From Hymenobacter siberiensis (lineage in GTDB: Bacteria; Bacteroidota; Bacteroidia; Cytophagales; Hymenobacteraceae): 64,000 nt of DNA. Positions 18,745 through 27,344 of this stretch are shown here, in pieces (the stretch's first letter is position 1; the number at the start of each line of letters is the position of its first letter). The translations under genes and the position numbers were made by a program. Where the stretch lies: the NCBI RefSeq assembly GCF_018967865.2, contig NZ_JAHLZY020000001.1, forward strand, positions 2,232,001 through 2,296,000. Direction: 5' to 3'. The notes under the pieces were generated by a model that was not told where the DNA came from, ran no database searches, and saw only the letters and a list, made by a program, of their open reading frames with translations.

Positions 18745-19974
18745 ATGAACCAGGAAAACATCATCATGCTGTGCCAGCAGGACTGGGACCTGAAGCTGGG
18801 GACCAACGCCCGCAACCTGGCCCGGGAGTTTGCCCGGCACAACAGGGTGCTATACGTAAATATGCCCCTGGATATCAGTGCATTGGTGTTAGGTTTTCGG
18901 CGGCCGGCGGTGCGCCAGCGCTTTCGGGTGCTGCTGGGTTGGGCCCAGGGGCTTACTTACGTCGAACCCAACGTGTGGCTGTGCACCCCCGATTGCCTGG
19001 TGCTGTCCATCAACTGGCTGACCTCGGCCCGCTTGTTTTCGATGGGGAATAAGCTGAACGCGTGGCTGCTGGCACGTAGCATTCGCAAAGCTGCCCGCAC
19101 CCTGGGCTTCGATGCGCCCTACCTGTTGCAGGACGGCCTCATCTTCCAGGGCACCGAGTTGAGGCGGCTCCTCAAGCCTCGTAAGTTCATTTATTACCTG
19201 CGCGACTACATGGTGACGGTGCCGTATTTCCGGCGGCACGGGCCGGCGGCGGAGGCGCGGCTGTTGCAGCAGGCCGACGTGGTGGCGGCCAACTCGGCCT
19301 ACCTGACCGACTACGCCCACCAGGCCAACCCGCACAGCTACGACATCGGTCAGGGCTGCGTGCTGGCCCTGTACCAGGCCGAAACCTGGCACGAAGTGCC
19401 CGCCGACCTGGCCGCCGTGCCGCTGCCCCGCATCGGCTACACCGGGTTTCTGACCACCGTGCGGCTCGACCTGGAATTGCTGCTGGCCCTGGCCCGCAAG
19501 CGCCCCGACTACCACTTGGTGCTGGTGGGCCCCGAGGACGCGGACTTCCGGCAAAGCGCCCTGCACGAGCTGCCCAACGTGCATTTTCTGGGCAATAAAA
19601 CGCCCGCGCAGCTGCCGGCCTACGTGCAGCATTTCGATGTGTGCATCAATCCGCAGGCCGTGAACGACGTGACCCAGGGCAATTACCCGCTCAAAATTGA
19701 CGAGTACCTGGCCATGGGCCGGCCCGTGGTGGCCACCCGCACCCGCACCATGGAAGTGTTTGCCGACTACGCCTACCTGGCGGGCAACCAGTACGAATGG
19801 CTGGCCCAGCTGGCGCAGGTGCTGGTAGCGCCCGACCCCGGGCGCGCCGCCCGTGGCGTGGCCCTGGCCCAAAGTCATACCTGGGCGGCCAGCGTGGCCA
19901 AGCTCTACGCCGCCGTGCGGGCCGTGAGCCCGGCCCCGGCGGCGCTGGTGCCGGCCCTGGCCCCGGCGCGCTAA
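18745..19974 (+). CDS. Glycosyltransferase (GT4-like, TuaH-type)
   Basis: A 409-residue enzyme starting MNQENIIMLCQQDWDLKLG. The start at 18745, four bases after the HPt stop, is preferred to an upstream ATG that would overlap the HPt gene. Two Rossmann-like domains are visible. The C-terminal one contains LVLVGPEDADF and NYPLKIDEYLAMGRPVVAT, the donor-site region of GT4-like enzymes. It resembles glycosyltransferases of teichuronic acid and exopolysaccharide loci. The donor is unknown. Direct linkage to an HPt gene is unusual. Confidence 0.9.
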   Translation: MNQENIIMLCQQDWDLKLGTNARNLAREFARHNRVLYVNMPLDISALVLGFRRPAVRQRFRVLLGWAQGLTYVEPNVWLCTPDCLVLSINWLTSARLFSMGNKLNAWLLARSIRKAARTLGFDAPYLLQDGLIFQGTELRRLLKPRKFIYYLRDYMVTVPYFRRHGPAAEARLLQQADVVAANSAYLTDYAHQANPHSYDIGQGCVLALYQAETWHEVPADLAAVPLPRIGYTGFLTTVRLDLELLLALARKRPDYHLVLVGPEDADFRQSALHELPNVHFLGNKTPAQLPAYVQHFDVCINPQAVNDVTQGNYPLKIDEYLAMGRPVVATRTRTMEVFADYAYLAGNQYEWLAQLAQVLVAPDPGRAARGVALAQSHTWAASVAKLYAAVRAVSPAPAALVPALAPAR

Positions 19975-20015
19975 CCAATCTTTCCCCAACGCTTACCACC
20001 TCCCCCTACCCCCTT

Positions 20016-21200
20016 ATGCCACGCAAAATACGAGTACTGGAAACCATTCGGCAGGGGCAGATTGGGGGCGGCGAAACGCACGTCCTGGACTTGGTGCATG
20101 CCCTGGATAAGTCGCAGTTTGAGCCCGTGGTGCTCTCGTTCACGCCCGGCCCCATGATTGACCGGCTCATGGCCATGGGTGTCAGAACCCACGTCATCCA
20201 CACCGAGCGGCCCTTCAACGTTGCCACCTGGCGGCGGGTAAAACGGCTGCTGCGCGAGGAGCGGATTGACCTGGTGCACGCACACGGTACGCGGGCGCAT
20301 TCCAACACCTTTTGGGCCGCTAAGCAGCTGGGCCTGCCCGTTATCTACACGGTGCACGGCTGGTCGTTTCACCTCGACCAGAAGCCGCTGGTCCGCAAAG
20401 TCTATCAGCTGGCCGAAAAGCTGCTGATGCGGCAGGCCGGAACCACCATCTGCGTATCGGAAAGCAACCGGCGCGATGGTCTGGAATTCAGCGATATGCG
20501 CCACGCCGTGGTCATCAAAAATGGCATCAACCTGCACCGCTTCAACCCCAGCCTGCGTACCTACAACGTGCGCGCCGAGCTGGGCATTGCCGCCGACGTG
20601 GTGCTGGTGGGCTACATCGCCCGCATGACGGCGCAGAAGGACCCGTTCACCATGCTGCGGGCCGTGGCAGCCCTGCCGGCGGGCCTCAACGTGAAGTTTT
20701 TGCTGGTGGGCAACGGCGACCTGAAGGCCGGGGCGCAGCAGCTGGCCCGGGAGCTGGGCATTGAAGCGAAGGTCATTTTTACCGACTTCCGCCAGGACAT
20801 TCCCGACGTGCTGCAGGCGCTGGATATCTACTGTTTGCCTTCGCTGTGGGAAGGCCTGCCCATTGGCATTCTGGAGGCGATGGCGATGGGTAAACCAGTT
20901 ATTGCCAGCACTATTGAGGCCACCAAGGAAATTGTTGAGCACGGCGTGAACGGGCTGCTCGTGCCCGTTAAAGCGCCCGAGCTGCTGGCCGCTGCCATCC
21001 AGCGGCTGGTCGCCAGCCAGGAGCTGCGCCGCACGCTGGGCGCGCACGCCTACCAGACCATTCAGGCGGGCTTCACGGCCGAGGCCATGACCCGGCAGGT
21101 CGAGCAGCTCTACCACCAGCAGGTGCCGCGCAGCACGGCGGCACCCCGCAAACTGCGCCACCACCCGGTAGCGGAGCTGGCCATCGAATACCAGCAGTAA
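20016..21200 (+). CDS. Glycosyltransferase family 4
   Basis: A 394-residue retaining GT-B enzyme beginning MPRKIRVLETIRQGQIGGGE, where GQIGGGE is the acceptor-domain glycine loop. The donor domain contains LVGNGDLKAGAQQL and the E-x7-E motif EGLPIGILE, followed by AMAMGKPVIAS. An in-frame ATG at 19797 lies inside the previous gene and gives a GC-rich artefactual extension, so 20016 is used. It is 41 bp from the upstream glycosyltransferase gene, in the same operon. Confidence 0.93.
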   Translation: MPRKIRVLETIRQGQIGGGETHVLDLVHALDKSQFEPVVLSFTPGPMIDRLMAMGVRTHVIHTERPFNVATWRRVKRLLREERIDLVHAHGTRAHSNTFWAAKQLGLPVIYTVHGWSFHLDQKPLVRKVYQLAEKLLMRQAGTTICVSESNRRDGLEFSDMRHAVVIKNGINLHRFNPSLRTYNVRAELGIAADVVLVGYIARMTAQKDPFTMLRAVAALPAGLNVKFLLVGNGDLKAGAQQLARELGIEAKVIFTDFRQDIPDVLQALDIYCLPSLWEGLPIGILEAMAMGKPVIASTIEATKEIVEHGVNGLLVPVKAPELLAAAIQRLVASQELRRTLGAHAYQTIQAGFTAEAMTRQVEQLYHQQVPRSTAAPRKLRHHPVAELAIEYQQ

Positions 21201-21246
21201 CCCCGGGCGGGCCGGCCAATCCTCGATTTTCTAAAGTTAAATCAGC

Positions 21247-21624
21247 ATGAAAAAAACCTTACTGGTCGTCGACGACGAGCCTACTATCCAACTTATCCTG
21301 AAGCGCTACTTTGAGGATGAGTACTTGGTAGTGCCGCAGCCTAACGGCCAGGCCGCAATGCAATGGCTGGACGACGGCAACGACGTGGACGCCATTGTGG
21401 CCGACTACGAGATGCCCGTGATGAACGGCCCGGCCTTTATTAAGCGCCTGCGAACCAGTATTTTGCACCGGCACGTTCCCCTCATCATGCTTTCGGGCAA
21501 GGAAGAAAGTAGTAGCAAAATCCAGTGCCTGCGCCATGGGGCCGACGACTACATGGTGAAGCCCTTCAACCCCGAAGAGCTGGCCCTGCGCCTGAAAAAC
21601 ATGATGCGCAAGCTCAGCTTTTAA
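21247..21624 (+). CDS. Single-domain response regulator
   Basis: A 125-residue receiver with no output domain. The acidic pair D9-D10, phosphoacceptor D53 (IVADYEMP) and K105 (DYMVKPF) are all present, so it should accept phosphate. Lone receivers act as phosphate relays or by protein contact. It lies 46 bp after a glycosyltransferase gene and 12 bp before a sugar transferase that itself carries a receiver-like N-terminus. A role in the HPt-linked relay of this locus is inferred. Confidence 0.93.
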   Translation: MKKTLLVVDDEPTIQLILKRYFEDEYLVVPQPNGQAAMQWLDDGNDVDAIVADYEMPVMNGPAFIKRLRTSILHRHVPLIMLSGKEESSSKIQCLRHGADDYMVKPFNPEELALRLKNMMRKLSF

Positions 21625-21636
21625 GCCCCGCGACTC

Positions 21637-22806
21637 ATGACCAAGGCCCTAAAAACCGTCGTTTACCTCTCGGCCGATGCTGCGGAAGCGGCTCGCTTTC
21701 AGCAGACCTACGCCGACGACCTGGCGGTGCTGCACATCGACAGCGCCGCCCGCATGGTAGCCCTGTGCCAGCAGCCCGAACGCGCTTTTGAGGCCATCAT
21801 CGACGTCGCGCCCCTCACCTCCCGCCTGGGGCTGGAGCTGATGCGGCTGCTGAAAAAGGAGCTGGCCGTGGCGTGCCCCATTTTCTGGCTGGCCAACGCC
21901 GACCTGATTCCGGCCGCCCGGGCACTGCTGCTGGGCATTGCGGAGGTATTGCCCCCGAATATGGCCCGCAAGGAGCTGCTGGCGCGCATTTATTTCGTGA
22001 ACCGGCCCGCCGCGCCCGAAGCGGCCAGCCAGTATGCCTTCCGCAAAACGCCGGGCAAGCGGGCCTTCGACATAGTGTGCGCCGCCACGGCGCTGGTGCT
22101 GCTTTCGCCACTGCTGCTGGTGGTGGCCGCGCTGGTGCGGCTCGAATCGAAGGGCCCGGTGTTTTACTTTTCGTACCGGGTGGGCACGGGTTATAAGGTG
22201 TTTAAATTCTGGAAGTTCCGCTCGATGCGCCCGGATGCCGACCAGCTGCTGGCCTCGATGAAAAACCTGAACCAGTACGCTGCGGCCCCGGCTGCGGCCC
22301 CGGCTGCGGCCCCGGCTGGGCTGTGCGCGGCCTGCGTGCTTGGCGGCACGGGCCGGTGCCAAAGCCTGCTCTTCAACGACACGGGCACGGCGATTTGCGA
22401 GAAGCAGTACTGGCTCGATAAAAAGGTGCAGGGCGGCGCGGCCTTCGTGAAAATTGCCAACGACCCACGCATTACCCGCGTGGGGCATTTCATCCGCAAC
22501 ACCAGCATTGACGAGCTGCCGCAGCTCTGGAACGTGCTGCGCGGCGATATGGCCATTGTGGGCAACCGTCCGCTGCCGCTGTATGAGGCCGAAAAGCTGA
22601 TGACGGACCAGTTTGCGGCCCGGTTTATTGCGCCGGCGGGCATCACGGGCCTGTGGCAGGTGATGAAGCGCGGCAAGGGCGGCACAATGTCGGAAGACGA
22701 GCGTAAAGGCCTTGATAATGAGTATGCCCAGCATCATTCGTTGCGCAAAGACCTGGAGATTCTACTGCGCACCATTCCGGCGCTGTTCCAAAAGGAGAAC
22801 GTGTGA
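21637..22806 (+). CDS. Initiating sugar transferase with receiver-like N-terminal domain
   Basis: A 389-residue membrane enzyme. Residues 135-389 are a bacterial sugar transferase (WcaJ/EpsE/UndPP type): a hydrophobic anchor at about 143-165, KFWKFRSM (190-197), and the C-terminal [20 protein letters not shown] and [14 protein letters not shown] motifs. It should load the first sugar phosphate onto undecaprenyl phosphate. Residues 1-120 align by eye with a receiver fold: D56 in AIIDVAPL matches a phosphoacceptor, but the conserved lysine is replaced (EVLPPNM). An Ala/Pro linker and a loop with cysteines 230, 233, 241 and 254 interrupt the catalytic domain. The next gene overlaps by 4 bp. Confidence 0.9.
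   Translation: MTKALKTVVYLSADAAEAARFQQTYADDLAVLHIDSAARMVALCQQPERAFEAIIDVAPLTSRLGLELMRLLKKELAVACPIFWLANADLIPAARALLLGIAEVLPPNMARKELLARIYFVNRPAAPEAASQYAFRKTPGKRAFDIVCAATALVLLSPLLLVVAALVRLESKGPVFYFSYRVGTGYKVFKFWKFRSMRPDADQLLASMKNLNQYAAAPAAAPAAAPAGLCAACVLGGTGRCQSLLFNDTGTAICEKQYWLDKKVQGGAAFVKIANDPRITRVGHFIRNTSIDELPQLWNVLRGDMAIVGNRPLPLYEAEKLMTDQFAARFIAPAGITGLWQVMKRGKGGTMSEDERKGLDNEYAQHHSLRKDLEILLRTIPALFQKENV
22279..22318 (+). repeat. Three tandem copies of a 12-bp unit inside the sugar transferase gene
   Basis: GCTGCGGCCCCG is repeated exactly at 22279, 22291 and 22303, followed by a partial GCTG. It encodes an Ala-Ala-Ala-Pro linker just before the cysteine loop. In-frame units could change copy number without a frameshift. 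Confidence 0.85.
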
Positions 22807-23558
22807 TGAAGGTACTCGTGCTGCTGTTGCTGGGCCTGCTGGGGCTGGTGCTGCCGGGCCTGGGCCAGGCAGCCGCACCACTGCCGGAGGCGTGGCAAGC
22901 CACTTTTTTTGAGGCTCCGGCGGTGGCGCTGCCGCTGCTGGTGGCGGCAGCCGTGCAGCACTCGGCCGCGCTCGAAGCCATCAAAACCGACCAGCGCATT
23001 ACGCACGAAGACCTGCAAATGGCCCGCAAGGCCATTCTGAGCAGTATTATACTCTCAAATAATTTCGGCTACGGCAACATTGCCAGCGTGACCGTGGCCG
23101 ACCAAAGCCTGCTGCCCAATGTCGGCACCACTTCGTCGCATACGCACTATTCCACGGCCATCAACCTGAACCTGCCGCTGGACCGGCTCCTGAGCCGGCG
23201 CAACCAGATAAACCGGCAGCAGCTGCAATGCCAGAAGCTGGAGCACTTGCAGCAGGCCCAGGAAGACGGCCTGCGCCAGTCCATCATTGAGCTGTACCAG
23301 ACCGTGCTGCTCGACCGCAAAGTGCTGGCCCTGCGCCAGCAGGCCTACTACTCGGCCCAGGTAAACTATCAGCTGGCCGAGAAGCAGTTCAAAGCCGGCG
23401 AAATGCTGCTTGGCGAGGTGTCGCAGCTGAATGACCGATACATCAACGCCGCCATCGAGCAGCAAAATGCTCACAGCCGGTACGAAACTGCCTTCATGGT
23501 CCTCGAAGAATTCGTCGGCGGCAAAATCTCCGTCCTGATGACCGCCGCCGCTAAATGA
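22803..23558 (+). CDS. Half-size TolC-like outer membrane factor
   Basis: A 251-residue protein with a signal peptide (leucine-rich core ending GLGQAAA). Two long helical regions with TolC-family character follow: AINLNLPLDRLLSRRNQI, then ELYQTVLLDRKVLALRQQ with AEKQFKAGEMLLGEVSQLN. The usual TolC family protein is 400-480 residues with two such repeats; here there is about one. It may form a trimer or higher oligomer in the outer membrane, or act as a periplasmic adaptor. It overlaps the sugar transferase by 4 bp and the copolymerase by 4 bp, so it is probably part of the export apparatus of this locus, which has no Wza-type gene. Confidence 0.75.
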   Translation: MMKVLVLLLLGLLGLVLPGLGQAAAPLPEAWQATFFEAPAVALPLLVAAAVQHSAALEAIKTDQRITHEDLQMARKAILSSIILSNNFGYGNIASVTVADQSLLPNVGTTSSHTHYSTAINLNLPLDRLLSRRNQINRQQLQCQKLEHLQQAQEDGLRQSIIELYQTVLLDRKVLALRQQAYYSAQVNYQLAEKQFKAGEMLLGEVSQLNDRYINAAIEQQNAHSRYETAFMVLEEFVGGKISVLMTAAAK

Positions 23559-25702
23559 GTCCCACCGATATCCTGCGCCTCCTGTTGAAAAACTGGAAAC
23601 TGCTGCTCGCGGTGCCGTTGGCGCTGGGCGGCTCGCTGTTTTATTTTACCCGCCATGAGGCCAAATCCTACGCTTCGGAAACCACTATTTACACGGGCAT
23701 TGCCTCGGGCTATTCGCTCACGGGCAACTCGGAAAGCGACTATTTCCGGACCAGCAACGCCTTCGATAACCTGCTCTCGCTGATAAAATCGCGCGAAACC
23801 AAGGAGCATGCCGCCTGCTACCTGCTGGCCAGCCACCTGCAATTGAAAGAGCTGGATGCCAATCAATTGAGCTGGGCCTCGCTCTCGCGGATGCGGGCGC
23901 TGCTGCCGGCCGCGCTGCGCCGGCAGCTCACCGGCCCCACGCTGGCCGCTACCCAGCGCAACGTGACGGCCTACGCCAGTGCCAACGATACCAACGAGCT
24001 GTACCGCCTGCTGAACTCGCACGACCCTGTGTACTCGGTGGAGGCACTGGGCAAGGTGAATGCCACCCGTATCAACAGCAGCGACCTGATAAAGCTGGAG
24101 CTGGAAACCGAGGACGCCGCCATTTGCCGGGCCACGCTGGCGCTTACCACGCAGGTATTTCTGGCCGAGTACCGCAGCCTGCGCATGAGCCAGACGGCCG
24201 TCGTAATCCGCTATTACGAGGTGGAAGCCGAAAAGGCCCTGAAGCGTTTGAACGATGCGGAAGAGAAATTCCTGGTTTTCAACCGCGACAACAACATCAT
24301 CAACTATTACGAGCAGACGAAGTACATCGCCGGCGAACGAGAGTACCTGTACTCCGACATCAACAAGATTGAGATGCAGTACGCAGGGGCCCTGGCCGCC
24401 CTGGCGGCCGTGGACAAGAAGCTGGCCGGTCGGGGCGCGTCGCTGCTCAGCAGTGCCGAATTGCTGCGCCAGCGCAAGCACCTGGAAAACCTCAATACGG
24501 AAATAGCTAACCAGCAGCTGTTTGCCCGGCAGCAGGAAACTGATGCCGCCCCGCGCACTCAGCAATTGCAGGTGCAGGCCGCCGAAACCGTGCTGGCCAT
24601 CCGCACCACCCTCAACGACCATTATGCCCAGCTCAACTCCGTGGAGGGCATTCCCAGTAAGGGCCTGCTCGATGAATGGGTGAAAAACATGCTGGAAGCC
24701 ACCGAAAACAAGGCCAAGCTGGAGGTGATGGGCCGCCGCAAGGGCGAGTTTATGGCAGAATATCACAAAATGGCCCCCCTCGGGGCCATGCTCAAGCGCA
24801 TCGAGCGGGAAATCGACCTGACCCAGAAAACCTATTTCGCCCTGTTCACCAGCCTCAACGACAGCAAGGCCTCGCAGCAAAACAATGAGCTGACCACCAA
24901 TCTCAAGATTGTGGCGCCGCCTTTTCTGCCCTCGCAGGCCAGGGGCGGCAAGCGCCTGGTGCTGGTGGCGGGCGGGGCGTTTGGCGGCTTTTTCTTCGTG
25001 GCGGCCACCCTGCTGGGCATGGGTCTGCTGGATAAATCGCTGCGGATGCCCTCGGTGGCGCAGGCGCAAACCGGCCTGCCGGTGCTGGGCCTGCTCCCGG
25101 CGCACCCCATCCACCCCTTCAAAAAAACCAAAAAGCCCGCCAAAGCCCCCAAGCCCCGCGACCACAGCTACGAGCACGCCGCCGCCGAGCACCTGGCCCG
25201 GCAAGTGCTGCGCCGGGTGAGCGCCGCGCCCGCCCGGCCCTTTGTGGCCGGCGTGCTGAGCCCGTTGCGCCAAGAGGGTAAAACCACTGTCGTTCAGTCA
25301 TTGGCCCAAAGCTGCAATGCCGGCGGCCTGCCCACGCTGGCCCTCTACCCCGAAGGCACCGACGCCGGCCCGGCCAACGACTACACCCGCTACTACTCGC
25401 CCGCGCAAGCCACCCTGCACCGCTGGAACCTGGCCGAGCTCACCCAGCCCCGCGCCGCCGATGTGCAGCTGGTGCTCATCGAATTCCCGGCCCTGCTCGA
25501 AGCCACCTACCCCGTCACCCTGCTCCCGGAATTGAGCCTGGTATTGCTCACCCTCAAAGCCAGCCGCAGCTGGAAACTCACCGACCAGCAAGCCGTGGCC
25601 GACCTCCGCGCCGCCACCGCCGCGCCGGTCGAAATCGTGCTCTGCGGCGTGGCCCGCTATGATAGTACAGACTTGGTTATTCCAGCCGCGAAAGTGGCCT
25701 GA
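23555..25702 (+). CDS. Wzc/Wzz-like polysaccharide copolymerase with degenerate tyrosine-kinase domain
   Basis: A 715-residue inner-membrane protein. The first transmembrane segment is about residues 15-30, followed by a long periplasmic coiled-coil region (about 200-440) and a second transmembrane segment at 467-490. The cytoplasmic part (about 545-715) has the BY-kinase layout. A Walker-A-like SPLRQEGKTT (569-578) keeps the lysine, but the following strand reads LALYPEGTDAG, lacking the usual Walker A' aspartates, and there is no C-terminal tyrosine cluster. It probably controls chain length and export, with doubtful kinase activity. It overlaps the TolC-like gene by 4 bp. Confidence 0.85.
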   Translation: MSPTDILRLLLKNWKLLLAVPLALGGSLFYFTRHEAKSYASETTIYTGIASGYSLTGNSESDYFRTSNAFDNLLSLIKSRETKEHAACYLLASHLQLKELDANQLSWASLSRMRALLPAALRRQLTGPTLAATQRNVTAYASANDTNELYRLLNSHDPVYSVEALGKVNATRINSSDLIKLELETEDAAICRATLALTTQVFLAEYRSLRMSQTAVVIRYYEVEAEKALKRLNDAEEKFLVFNRDNNIINYYEQTKYIAGEREYLYSDINKIEMQYAGALAALAAVDKKLAGRGASLLSSAELLRQRKHLENLNTEIANQQLFARQQETDAAPRTQQLQVQAAETVLAIRTTLNDHYAQLNSVEGIPSKGLLDEWVKNMLEATENKAKLEVMGRRKGEFMAEYHKMAPLGAMLKRIEREIDLTQKTYFALFTSLNDSKASQQNNELTTNLKIVAPPFLPSQARGGKRLVLVAGGAFGGFFFVAATLLGMGLLDKSLRMPSVAQAQTGLPVLGLLPAHPIHPFKKTKKPAKAPKPRDHSYEHAAAEHLARQVLRRVSAAPARPFVAGVLSPLRQEGKTTVVQSLAQSCNAGGLPTLALYPEGTDAGPANDYTRYYSPAQATLHRWNLAELTQPRAADVQLVLIEFPALLEATYPVTLLPELSLVLLTLKASRSWKLTDQQAVADLRAATAAPVEIVLCGVARYDSTDLVIPAAKVA

Positions 25703-25754
25703 AAGCAGAATGCGCTGCACAACGGTCAATTAAGCTAGCCTTCCCCAATCCCCC

Positions 25755-27308
25755 ATGAAATCCCTGTCCCTCCCCATATCCTTCAGCCCCGCCCTGGGCA
25801 GCCTGCTGCTGCTGCCGGGGGCCGTGCTGCTGGCGTTGGGCACCGGCTGGCTGGCTAGTCGGATGGGTATTATGATACCCGGCCTGCTGGTGGGCCTGCC
25901 CATTGCGGTGTTGTGTCTGGCGCTGCTGTTTCAGCATCCGAGGCTGGGCGTGGTGGCTTTCATTGGGTATTGCTTTTTGGTGATGACCATCAACCGGCAC
26001 CTGAAGGGCGCGCCGTTTGGGCTGGGCATGGATGCTATTCTGGTGCTGGTGTGGCTGGCCGTTATCTTCCACCGCAACCGGGAAGTGGCCGACTGGTCGC
26101 GGGTGAACAACGACCTGTGCAAGCTGGGGCTGGCCTGGTTCGTCATCACGGTGCTCGAAATAGTGAACCCCGCCGGGGCCAGCATTCTGGGCTGGTATTA
26201 TGAGATGCGCGGCACCACGTTCTACTGGTTTTTGAGCGTGCCGCTGGCCATGATGCTGTTTTACCGGGCCAAAGACCTCAAGCTTTTCCTCACGCTGGTC
26301 ATCTTTTTTTCGGTGGCCGGGGCGCTCTATGGGCTCAAGCAAAAGGCCTTCGGGCCGGATGTGGCCGAGCAGTTCTGGCTCGATTCGGGCGCGGCCAAAA
26401 CGCACATCCTGTTCGGGGTGCTGCGGGTATTTTCCTACTACAGCGAGGCGGCGCAGTTCGGGGCTTCGCAGGCGCACATCTGCGTGGTGTGCCTGGTGCT
26501 GGCGCTGGGCCCGTTCAAGTGGTGGAAGCGGGTGATTTTTGGTCTTGCCAGCGCCCTCTGCCTGGAAGGCATGCTGATTTCGGGTACGCGCGGGGCCATG
26601 TTCGTGCTCATCGCGGGCGTGTTTATGTACCTCGTGCTCAGCAAGCAGGTGAAGGTGCTGGTGCTGGGCGGCGCGCTGGCCGTGGGCGCGTTTGGTGTGC
26701 TCAAGTATACCACCATCGGCAACGCCAGCCCCAGCGTGGCCCGCATGCGCACCTCTCTCGACCCCAACGACCCCTCGCTGCAAGTGCGCTTGCGCAACCA
26801 GGCCCGGCTGCGCGAGTACCTGGGGCCCCGGCCTTTCGGCGGCGGCGTGGGTGTGATTGGCATGTGGGGCGAGAAGTACAACGCCGATAAATACCTTTCC
26901 ACCATTGCGCCCGACAGCTATTTCGTGAAAGTGTGGGCCATGTACGGCATCGTGGGCTTCCTCATCTGGTTCGGCATGATGCTCTACATCCTGGGCAAAA
27001 GCTGCGGCATCGTCTGGCGCATCCGCGACCCGCTGCTGCGGCAAAAGCTGCTGGCCCTCACGGCCGGGTTCATGGGCATTCTGATGGGCAGCTACGGCAA
27101 CGAAGTCATGAATCAGATGCCCTCGGCCATGATTGTGTACATCGGCTGGGCCTTCGTTTTTCTGGGGCCGGCACTGGATAAGGGATATGCAGAGCGTGAT
27201 GCTGAACAGCCCGTCATGCAGAGCGCAGCGAAGCATCTCGCGTGCAATGGTGACTCAATTAGTAGAATTAGTGGCAGCACGCGAGATGCTTCGCTGCGCT
27301 CTGCATGA
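25755..27308 (+). CDS. O-antigen ligase/polymerase (Wzy-like) membrane protein
   Basis: A 517-residue polytopic protein with about 10-12 hydrophobic segments and a large periplasmic loop before the last third (residues about 325-390, with RLRNQARLREYLGPRPFGGG). This is the topology and arginine/glycine motif pattern of the O-antigen ligase/Wzy superfamily, which polymerises lipid-linked repeats. The last 32 residues, from PVMQSAAKHL to the stop, are encoded by a palindromic repeat with 35-bp arms, so the native C-terminus was replaced. The membrane core appears intact. Confidence 0.88.
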   Translation: MKSLSLPISFSPALGSLLLLPGAVLLALGTGWLASRMGIMIPGLLVGLPIAVLCLALLFQHPRLGVVAFIGYCFLVMTINRHLKGAPFGLGMDAILVLVWLAVIFHRNREVADWSRVNNDLCKLGLAWFVITVLEIVNPAGASILGWYYEMRGTTFYWFLSVPLAMMLFYRAKDLKLFLTLVIFFSVAGALYGLKQKAFGPDVAEQFWLDSGAAKTHILFGVLRVFSYYSEAAQFGASQAHICVVCLVLALGPFKWWKRVIFGLASALCLEGMLISGTRGAMFVLIAGVFMYLVLSKQVKVLVLGGALAVGAFGVLKYTTIGNASPSVARMRTSLDPNDPSLQVRLRNQARLREYLGPRPFGGGVGVIGMWGEKYNADKYLSTIAPDSYFVKVWAMYGIVGFLIWFGMMLYILGKSCGIVWRIRDPLLRQKLLALTAGFMGILMGSYGNEVMNQMPSAMIVYIGWAFVFLGPALDKGYAERDAEQPVMQSAAKHLACNGDSISRISGSTRDASLRSA

Positions 27309-27311
27309 CGG
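27211..27311. repeat. Palindromic element with perfect 35-bp arms at the 3' end of wzy
   Basis: Arms 27211-27245 and 27277-27311 are exact reverse complements around a 31-bp loop. The core GCGCAGCGAAGCAT recurs at 10554-10570. The element lies mostly inside the Wzy reading frame and supplies its stop codon at 27306-27308. It may also act as a transcription terminator. Confidence 0.9.
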
Positions 27312-27344
27312 CTTTTTACCCGACATCACTCCCACTTACTCCCT

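Noticed and set aside
23471..25273. 600-codon minus-strand ORF opposite the Wzc-like gene
   Set aside because: Antisense to a gene with clear coding motifs and 4-bp operon overlaps; no recognisable family.
25677..27236. 519-codon minus-strand ORF opposite the Wzy gene
   Set aside because: Histidine/glutamine-rich shadow of a polytopic membrane protein; the first residues derive from the palindromic repeat.
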